64,000 nt of DNA, taken from Triticum aestivum. Its lineage: Eukaryota > Streptophyta > Magnoliopsida > Poales > Poaceae. The position numbers and the translations under genes were made by a program. The notes under the pieces are model-generated. The model was not told where the DNA came from, searched no databases, and saw only the letters and a list, made by a program, of their open reading frames with translations. The stretch's first letter is position 1. Every line of letters starts with the position of its first letter. The stretch spans positions 124,191,116-124,255,115 of the forward strand of contig NC_057797.1 in NCBI RefSeq assembly GCF_018294505.1, written 5' to 3'. Positions 57,737 through 64,000 of the stretch are shown piece by piece.

Positions 57737-57991
57737 CTAAACTACCATCACATAGAAGAGAGTTGCGGTCATCACGATGAGCATCATCACGATGAAAGTC
57801 GTCTTCATCCGGTTCCTCCAACGCTCCCTCCCCTCTCCCGCTAGATAGCGGGCGTATCTAGATTCGGCCTCGGCCCTAGTGGCGTACCCTTTGTAATTGT
57901 TACCGCTGAATTGGTGAACCTGTCTCGGACACTCCTCCCAGTCGTCGTAGACTCCGGGAACCTTACCCTTGTACACGACATACCATGGCAT
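57737..57991 (-). CDS. 84-residue RNase H1-type hybrid-binding domain with C-terminal membrane segment
   Basis: Starts at ATG 57991 (MPWYVVYKGKVPGVYDDWEE) and ends at 57737. Residues 3-50 match the N-terminal hybrid-binding domain of eukaryotic RNase H1, the same fold as the caulimovirus viroplasmin domain: WYVVYKGK, GVYDDWEEC (W18, C21), QVHQFSG, then YKGYAT and RAEAE. Trp18, Tyr33 and Lys34 fall where RNA-DNA-binding residues are found in RNase H1; the second Lys of the usual KK pair is Gly. Residues 55-63 are basic (RERWRNRMK) and 65-84 are a hydrophobic helix ending the protein, which predicts a tail anchor. No RNase H catalytic domain follows. It lies between the long CACTA gene and the transposon terminus, same strand; AATAAA for the upstream gene sits at 58159-58154. 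Confidence 0.82.
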   Translation of the reverse strand: MPWYVVYKGKVPGVYDDWEECPRQVHQFSGNNYKGYATRAEAESRYARYLAGEGRERWRNRMKTTFIVMMLIVMTATLFYVMVV

Positions 57992-58153
57992 CGCTATGCA
58001 GTAGCCAAACGAAACGTTAGTACCAATTCATAGACAATACATAAGCAATATATAAGTATGCAACAGAACGATCGGAAGAGAAAAGCAAGACATTAATAGC
58101 ATCGATTACATCTAAGTTGAACGACTCTCGAAACAAAAGAGACATACTACAAG

Positions 58154-58159
58154 TTTATT
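58154..58159 (-). terminator. Candidate polyadenylation signal of the long CACTA gene
   Basis: AATAAA on the minus strand, 71 bp after the stop of the long CACTA gene and before the small ORF. Confidence 0.4.
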
Positions 58160-58229
58160 AAAGTTTAATTACAACATGAGCCAATCGATGTTTCAGAACT
58201 AGACACAACATCACTGCTTTTGACTCGAC

Positions 58230-60440
58230 TCAAGGGACCGGAGCGTGGATGAAGCCGCCGTCTATCGTGGGAGTCATGAAACAACGGACGTTGTCAGCCT
58301 GCATTTGTAGGATTGTGTCGATGTCACTGTTGGACGGTTGATTTCTGAGGTAGAACTGCCCCGCGGTACGAAGGACATCTTGATGGATGATTTCCGCAAA
58401 CTCCGACTGGATGCGAAAGAATTCTTGTCTGATGTCCGCGTCCTGGATTGCCGACACGCTCGCGGCCCAATCTTTGAGTCTACTCGGTAGCAGAAGTTGA
58501 TGATGGTCCCGTACGATCACCCGCATGTGATGGATGGCGTAGTAGGCACCCTTCTGACCGCCAGGCGGCTTCTTGACGCAGCAGAACGTCGTATTGTGGG
58601 AGAACACGTGCTTGTCGTACTTACGAATAGGCCTGGTAAAGGTGCCTCCAGATTTGACGTAGCCGGGGAGAACATCATCAAGAACCTTCTTGAAATTTGT
58701 GTAGTCTACGTTCGACTGACGGTTCGGGTCAAAATACGTGGCCATGGAATATTTGGGGCTTAGGAGGATGAGCGTGCAACGTGTGTCACTGCAGAAAACA
58801 CGGAATGTTAAAAGAAAAACGATCGAAATCTAAGAATTCATATTTACGGGGCGGTTGAGGGGAGGACTTACTCGGGAAAGTAAGGCACGAGGAAGTTATC
58901 CTTATCTTGGTTTGCCAGAATGACGCCTTCGAGGTAAGAACTCGCGACTTGCCGGTCCCCAGCGCTGCCCAAAATCTTGGCACGCATGTAGAAGGGGTCG
59001 ACTATCACGATGTCCGGGGTCTTGTCGCGAATGATCCGCATCTCCATACTCAGTGAAAATAGCCAAACGAAGGTGTAGTGCAGCGGATGAAGGTTCAACA
59101 TAGCGTGGATGTCATCAAACCGCAGGACGATCGTACCCCCGATGGAGTTATCCACAAAGCCCTTGCCCTCTGGCACCTTGGCCGCGAAAACCGGGTATGC
59201 CACATCCTTCTCTCCGAGACGCCACTTCTCCAAAGAAAGAACACTGCCATGCAGACTCCGCATAGCACCGGTTGCAGCATCGAGCATATTTCTCGGTAGC
59301 ATCGGCCTACCCGCCACATGCACCCTCCTCGAGATATCCTCAGGTAGGTGGCCCGTCCTGAGCATGGATCGTACTCGGTGCCGGCTGGCCCGCACCCTTG
59401 TTAGTCTTTCTTTTGCGTGCCTTCTTCTTCTCCTGTAATGGGACCGAGTTCTGCTCACAGACCGCCTTCTTGAGTGTGTTGGGGCTGATCATATTTTGCA
59501 CCTCGCCTATCTGAGGCTCAGTGAAGTCGGCAGCTGGAGGCGTCTCCTGAGAGCTGAACTGTAGACGACGCCTGTCGCAACTTGGCTTCTCCACGGTACC
59601 AGCTAGATCGCGCACGTCTTTTTTTGGGTTGGGTTCTTGAGAAGGAGGCCCCATGAAGTCGCCACCGTACCCATGATCGGCAAAGTACTGATCGACGTTG
59701 GAAAATGTATCGTCGTCGTCGTCGTTCTGATCCTGTGCCATATGCATGTTTGGATCCAGTGGCATAGGGATGTCCGGCACCGTTGTGGCGGTCTTGCCAT
59801 GGGGCTGACTTGGTGCCGGCACGACTGGCGGTGTTGTCTTTGGGGTGGTGCCCCCCGCCCCCAAACGAATCTGGCTCTTCGGCCAAAGCAGGGGCCAGCT
59901 CAGGCAGGCGCTGAGGGTCATCACGTCATCATCGTCGGCCCCAACGGGTCGAATCGGAGGTAACAACTCATCGCAGCCTGGCAGCACCCGAACCAGTTGA
60001 ACCCTAAACAAGTTGGGTGGCATCTGGGTACCGTGGAACAAGGGGTTGCCCGATTGAACGATTTTTCCCTTGGCGACATCGACCAACTCGTTGTTCACGA
60101 AGTGCAGGAGAGTGCACGGAACATCGGCGGCGCCCTGCGAAAACATGTAGGGCGTTAGGGATGCCCAGTCAAAGGCAAGGAGATGAAGTCCTCGGCCGAG
60201 AGAGGCTTAATTAGTTACCATGATGATGGCATCGAGGTCGGCTAATGTCGAGGCACCGCCAACGGCGGGCATGCAGTTGACGGAGGGGCCGCTTGCTGCA
60301 GAGGTGCCGGCCGACGTACACCCGGGTGCATTAAGCTCCCGTGCCGGCGTCGGAGACACCAATGCCGCCTCTGCCGGAGACACCAATGGCCCCGCCATCG
60401 CGTTCTGTGAGTCATTGAGGGTTTTTCGATGCCGAGGCAC
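58230..60440 (-). pseudogene. CACTA second gene, Ulp1-protease-like C-terminus, spliced, frameshifted
   Basis: Minus-strand exons read: up to 60440-60219 (acceptor-like AG just upstream; Ala/Pro/Ser-rich), 60134-58872 and 58788-58230. The 84-nt intron (60218-60135) and 83-nt intron (58871-58789, GTAAGT donor, CTGCAG acceptor) keep phase. Exon 2 has a Pro-rich, acidic linker and a basic stretch (KKKARKRKTNKG); a frameshift near 59343 separates it from GRPMLPRNMLDAATGAMRSL. The end (LILLSPKYSMATYFDP, later CVKKPPGGQKGAYYAIHH) has the layout of a C48/Ulp1 peptidase as found in plant CACTA elements. The positions of the catalytic His and Cys appear to be replaced, only Asp remaining, so it may be inactive as a protease. 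That alignment is my inference. Confidence 0.65.
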
Positions 60441-60500
60441 CCTAAAAGCCTAAGCTTTCATCATTTCAGTTTTTATCGATGCCGAGGCACCCTAAAAGCC
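60427..60500 (-). repeat. Tandem duplication of a splice-acceptor region
   Basis: The 24 bases at 60427-60450 are repeated exactly at 60477-60500, 50 bp apart. Read on the minus strand each copy is GGCTTTTAG followed by GGTGCCTCGGCATCG, an acceptor plus the beginning of the exon of the long CACTA gene. Confidence 0.75.
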
Positions 60501-60582
60501 ATGCATTAGTCAAAAGTATGCCGGGGCACTTGATCCTACTTAATTAACTACTAAGATACCCCGGCCCATGCATTAGTCACAA

Positions 60583-60674
60583 GTACCCCATATGTCCTAT
60601 TTTTAGCAAAGTCATGCTAAAATTCACGGAAAATTTCAGCATGACCTTTGCTGAAAATAGGACATATGGAGTAC
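60583..60674. repeat. Long imperfect foldback (about 42-bp arms)
   Basis: The arm from 60583 (GTACCCCATATGTCCTATTT) pairs with the arm ending at 60674 (GAAAATAGGACATATGGAGT) with a few mismatches, one bulge and a loop of about 5 nt. Confidence 0.85.
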
Positions 60675-62865
60675 CCGAATTTGCCGGAACGGAAGTTAAT
60701 CGACATTCTAGCAAACTCAAGGGCCTCTCGGGTGGACAAGGCAAAAAAGGCCTCCATCACAACATGGAAAATACATTGGCATGTGAAAAAAGGCCTCCAT
60801 TGCTTAGGATGCACTGCCACTGAAGCATTGGGTACAAGACTGTTACATGAAAGTAAATGCAGCAGTTGAAGCAGAGATTGGTGTACAAGCAAGAACAGAG
60901 CAAGTTCTTCTTATCCTCTGCAATTATAATAGGAGCCAATCAAATGGATAAAAGGAGAATTGGTTCATTGTAGGCAAGACTGAGCTGAAACAATCAAGGG
61001 AAGTGATCAGCAACAGTACGAAGGCTCTGCCAGACGGTGCTCTGAGCCGGCTGGACACATACAAGAAACTAGAATGACTCAGTCAGGTCACTATGTGGCT
61101 GAGCCTCTTCAGTCCATGGTTTCGCTACTTATAATAAGGCCTGATGTATTGTAGTTTGAGTGTCAACAAGCAATGTGGTGTAAATATCCATGCCACTGCA
61201 ATCTACAGGAGTGACCCTGCTTGATCTTTTGGTGCATTTGTTACCATATTCCATTTAACTTTTTACTGAAATGTGATTCAGAAACAATGCAGAGTTGCCT
61301 CTGTTTAGATGCAAGTTAACTTCCAGAAACGTATCATCTTCAACCGCATATGTTCACTAGTTCAGACTTAATAACATCAGTATCAATCAAGCTGGGAGCT
61401 GAGACCTGAGAACTAGACGGTGCCTCAGACTCTGCATAGCTGAACAGTCTAACAACCAGAAATATATAACAAGAACTGCACTGCAACGATACAAAGAATA
61501 TATAACAAGAATGAGCCTATACAAAAAATTTAATCATGGAGATTACACTGAAAATATGTGCTAAATTACACTGTAATTCTAGGGTATATTACATTCAACT
61601 GTAATTTACTATTGTCTATATTTACCAGGAGAGATTACACTGTAATTTACTAAATCACATTCTTAAATTACAGAGAAAACAACATGCAACTTTCACCTTT
61701 GCCCTGTTACTATCCAGGGAGAAAAGATTCTTGTTTTTACTCCCAATAAAAATCAGGAAAGCATCTACATCAATGAACTCTTAGGAAGAAGAAAGTGCAA
61801 CATACAGTGAATGTATAAACAAGAAGTGTGTCAAGTACATAGTAAAAGAGATACCTAAAATCACATTTTACTAAATAAACTTCTCCTCAAGTTATGTTAT
61901 GAAAAAACCATATTCAGTTTTGAGGCACCAACAATAAAGATCCTACACAGCAACAAACCAGCTAAACTAGCATTCCACTACTATCCACTAGATTGGATAT
62001 TCAGTCACAATTGCTACATTTTCAATTTTTTGAACAACAGATAACATCCTAGAAGATCCCATTTAGTAATCCCATAGCAATAAAAACACCAGAAGCCGAG
62101 CAAGGATACTTAGATGGAAATATTGCAATTTATTGCACTAAAATGTTGATCAAATGGCAGGCAAATTTCAGAGGAAATGGCCTCAACCTGCTACTGCTGA
62201 TGTTGGTTTATGGTTTCATCAGTGAAAAGAATCTGTCCGTTTCATCAGTAAAGTAAGATGAATCCTGGAATTGTACATATATGCATTGTTGTTGTCTCTT
62301 GTTAGACTGTGATTAGCAAATTAATCAACAATCCCTTTGTAGCAAAAGACCTGCTGCGCCAGTAGTGATTCAGAACCCACATTGGTTTGTTGTTACTGTG
62401 TGTGTGTGTGTGTGTGTTTAATCAGACTACACAATTTGTTCATTGCTTCCCAGAACAAACTTATTGCTACCTCCGATCCAAATTTAAAAGGTGAGTGTGA
62501 CCGGGACCAAATCCAATAGTGGTATTGCGATAGATCTCTTCCTGCTTTCTGTAGGATGAAACGAGGACCTTGCAGCACCTCTCTAAGTCATGGCTTGATT
62601 AGCTTAACTGCCAATCACACATTAATCCAATACACAAAGACAGATTTACACTTTCTTATGCAAGCCAATTCATAAAGTCATACATTATTCAGATATATAC
62701 TTTAAAGCCACTATATTTGCTTTGCAGATACAAGAAACCTACACGTGTATTGCATTATGCAGTGCCCAGTACCTAAGTACAGTGCCATCATGGTAGAGAA
62801 GAATGCAACTGACCAGGAAACAGAGATAACCAAGTACATGTAGTTCACACAGGGAAGAGGGGGAG
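60675..62865. mobile_element. CACTA internal region without recognised gene
   Basis: About 2.2 kb of AT-rich sequence; the longest open frames are under 95 codons with no family motif, and no TNP2 transposase piece is visible. Includes two perfect ATTACACTGTAAT palindromes (61565-61577 and 61634-61646) and a (TG)10 run. It could be intronic sequence of the CACTA genes, or a separate insertion. Confidence 0.5.
62397..62416. repeat. (TG)10 microsatellite
   Basis: Perfect dinucleotide run. Confidence 0.95.
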
Positions 62866-63462
62866 NNNNNNNNNNNNNNNNNNNNNNNNNNNNNNNNNNN
62901 NNNNNNNNNNNNNNNNNNNNNNNNNNNNNNNNNNNNNNNNNNNNNNNNNNNNNNNNNNNNNNNNNNNNNNNNNNNNNNNNNNNNNNNNNNNNNNNNNNNN
63001 NNNNNNNNNNNNNNNNNNNNNNNNNNNNNNNNNNNNNNNNNNNNNNNNNNNNNNNNNNNNNNNNNNNNNNNNNNNNNNNNNNNNNNNNNNNNNNNNNNNN
63101 NNNNNNNNNNNNNNNNNNNNNNNNNNNNNNNNNNNNNNNNNNNNNNNNNNNNNNNNNNNNNNNNNNNNNNNNNNNNNNNNNNNNNNNNNNNNNNNNNNNN
63201 NNNNNNNNNNNNNNNNNNNNNNNNNNNNNNNNNNNNNNNNNNNNNNNNNNNNNNNNNNNNNNNNNNNNNNNNNNNNNNNNNNNNNNNNNNNNNNNNNNNN
63301 NNNNNNNNNNNNNNNNNNNNNNNNNNNNNNNNNNNNNNNNNNNNNNNNNNNNNNNNNNNNNNNNNNNNNNNNNNNNNNNNNNNNNNNNNNNNNNNNNNNN
63401 NNNNNNNNNNNNNNNNNNNNNNNNNNNNNNNNNNNNNNNNNNNNNNNNNNNNNNNNNNNNNN
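62866..63462. other. Assembly gap (597 N)
   Basis: Run of N in the CACTA element, next to a very GC-rich segment. Confidence 0.99.
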
Positions 63463-63718
63463 CGAGCGCGAGCGGGAGGAGCCCGAGGACACGGAGCGGG
63501 AGGAGGAGCCCGACGAGGTGGACGGGGCGGTGTCCGGGCCGCCGGCGATGAGGGGGAGGAAGGGGAGAGGGAGGCGGCGGGGGCGCGTGGGCGGCTGCGA
63601 CACAGTGGGTCGGGGCAGCGGCGGCGGCGGCGCGGTGGAGGGAGGGAGAGGGAACTGGCGAGGGGGAGAGGGAAGGGGGGATCGGGCGAAGGGGGAGAGG
63701 GAAGGGGGGATCGGGCAC
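63463..63718 (-). other. GC-rich 5' region of the CACTA gene, possible first exon
   Basis: On the minus strand it is open in more than one frame and encodes Pro/Ser/Arg-rich low-complexity sequence; the compositional bias alone can keep frames open. Its position just inside the subterminal repeats suits a leader or first exon of the minus-strand genes. Contains a 29-bp G-rich duplication at 63662-63719. Confidence 0.4.
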
Positions 63719-63719
63719 A
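63662..63719 (+). repeat. 29-bp G-rich tandem duplication
   Basis: GGGGGAGAGGGAAGGGGGGA followed by TCGGGC occurs at 63662 and 63691. Each copy satisfies a four-G-tract quadruplex pattern. Confidence 0.85.
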
Positions 63720-63800
63720 ATACTAATGGCGCACCACCCCTCGGTGCGCCATAAGTACATCCATACTAATGGCGCACCTCACCGTGGTGCGCGATTAGTA
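63719..63800. repeat. CACTA subterminal repeats (right side)
   Basis: ATACTAATGGCGCACC paired with GGTGCGCCATAAGTA, then a second pair ending GTGGTGCGCGATTAGTA: the same units as at 57168-57470. Confidence 0.8.
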
Positions 63801-63958
63801 TTTTTTATAAGACAGTAATAATTTTTTAAACTTGTTTAAATCATAACAGTAATATTTTTTTTATAAGACAGTAACAGTAATATTTTTTTATAAGACAGTA
63901 ATAATTTTTTTAAAAACGTCATCAAATAGTAATGCTGGTGGAGTGGGGGAGGGTGCGC
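63801..63958. other. AT-rich sequence near the CACTA right end
   Basis: Repeats of TTTTTTATAAGACAGTAA (three copies between 63791 and 63904). No gene seen. Confidence 0.6.
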
Positions 63959-64000
63959 NNNNNNNNNNNNNNNNNNNNNNNNNNNNNNNNNNNNNNNNNN
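63959..64000. other. Assembly gap (42 N at window end)
   Basis: Run of N; the CACTA terminus expected here cannot be seen. Confidence 0.99.

Larger units (their letters stand above)
57148..64000 (-). mobile_element. CACTA DNA transposon (3' end inside, 5' end beyond the window)
   Basis: The terminus CACTACTAGGAAAAGGCC at 57148 follows GTT (possible 3-bp duplication 57145-57147) inside E gag. Subterminal repeats with TACTAATGGCGCAC and its reverse complement occur at 57168-57470 and again at 63719-63800, so the other terminus should lie just past 63958. Genes run on the minus strand. No TNP2/Transposase_21 transposase is visible, so this copy is probably non-autonomous. Confidence 0.85.

Noticed and set aside
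59078..59963. Plus-strand ORFs opposite the CACTA gene
   Set aside because: Shadows of the minus-strand exons, which have supported splice sites and motifs.

Overview
The window is repeat DNA from a large grass genome, very probably wheat or a close Triticeae relative. I saw no intact host gene, rRNA or tRNA gene. The evidence is a dense stack of nested LTR retrotransposons with Triticeae-type LTRs (Angela/BARE-like copia, Sabrina/WHAM-like Athila gypsy, Tekay-like chromovirus, Tat-lineage gypsy), followed by a CACTA DNA transposon. Five N gaps fall mostly in GC-rich or tandemly repeated stretches. Family names come from recognition of LTR ends and protein motifs and are not database results.

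Layout. 1-7279: non-coding tail and 3' LTR of a gypsy element (A, plus strand), inserted into a WHAM-like element (W, minus; 7280-9763), of which a pre-gag ORF, the PBS and the 5' LTR remain. W abuts an old Angela-like copia element (plus) at 9764. Angela is split at 10210/32635 by a complete 22.4 kb Sabrina-like element (S, minus; 10211-32629; 5-bp duplication AGCAA). S is itself split in its left LTR by a complete 14.2 kb chromovirus (B, plus; 11377-25542; duplication AAATA). The matching position in the other LTR of S (32211-32215) is still empty, which proves the order. Angela ends with its 3' LTR at 36893. Then come: a Tat-lineage integrase end with an antisense ORF (D, 36894-38590), an inverted fragment of the A-type LTR (38591-38822), a non-autonomous Athila-like element (G, minus; 38823-44550), and two Tat-lineage elements in minus orientation (F from 44551; E 49241-57147). 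In F and E a spliced gene runs antisense to the element beside the 3' LTR. From 57148 to the end is a CACTA element with its genes on the minus strand.

How the parts work together. B is the only copy close to autonomous: gag, protease, RT, RNase H, integrase and chromodomain lie in one frame broken by a single UAG. A (visible part), S, G and E lack RT and integrase and would have needed enzymes from relatives. The most unusual signals are: exon-like segments inside the LTRs of B and A, matching in phase and separated by a long intron (GC-AG in B) that holds a 50-bp minisatellite in B; an 84-residue protein in the CACTA element joining an RNase H1-type hybrid-binding domain to a C-terminal membrane anchor; antisense genes with their own TATA boxes in F and E; and stop codons that fall mostly at CAG/CTG sites, as expected from decay of methylated CHG cytosines.
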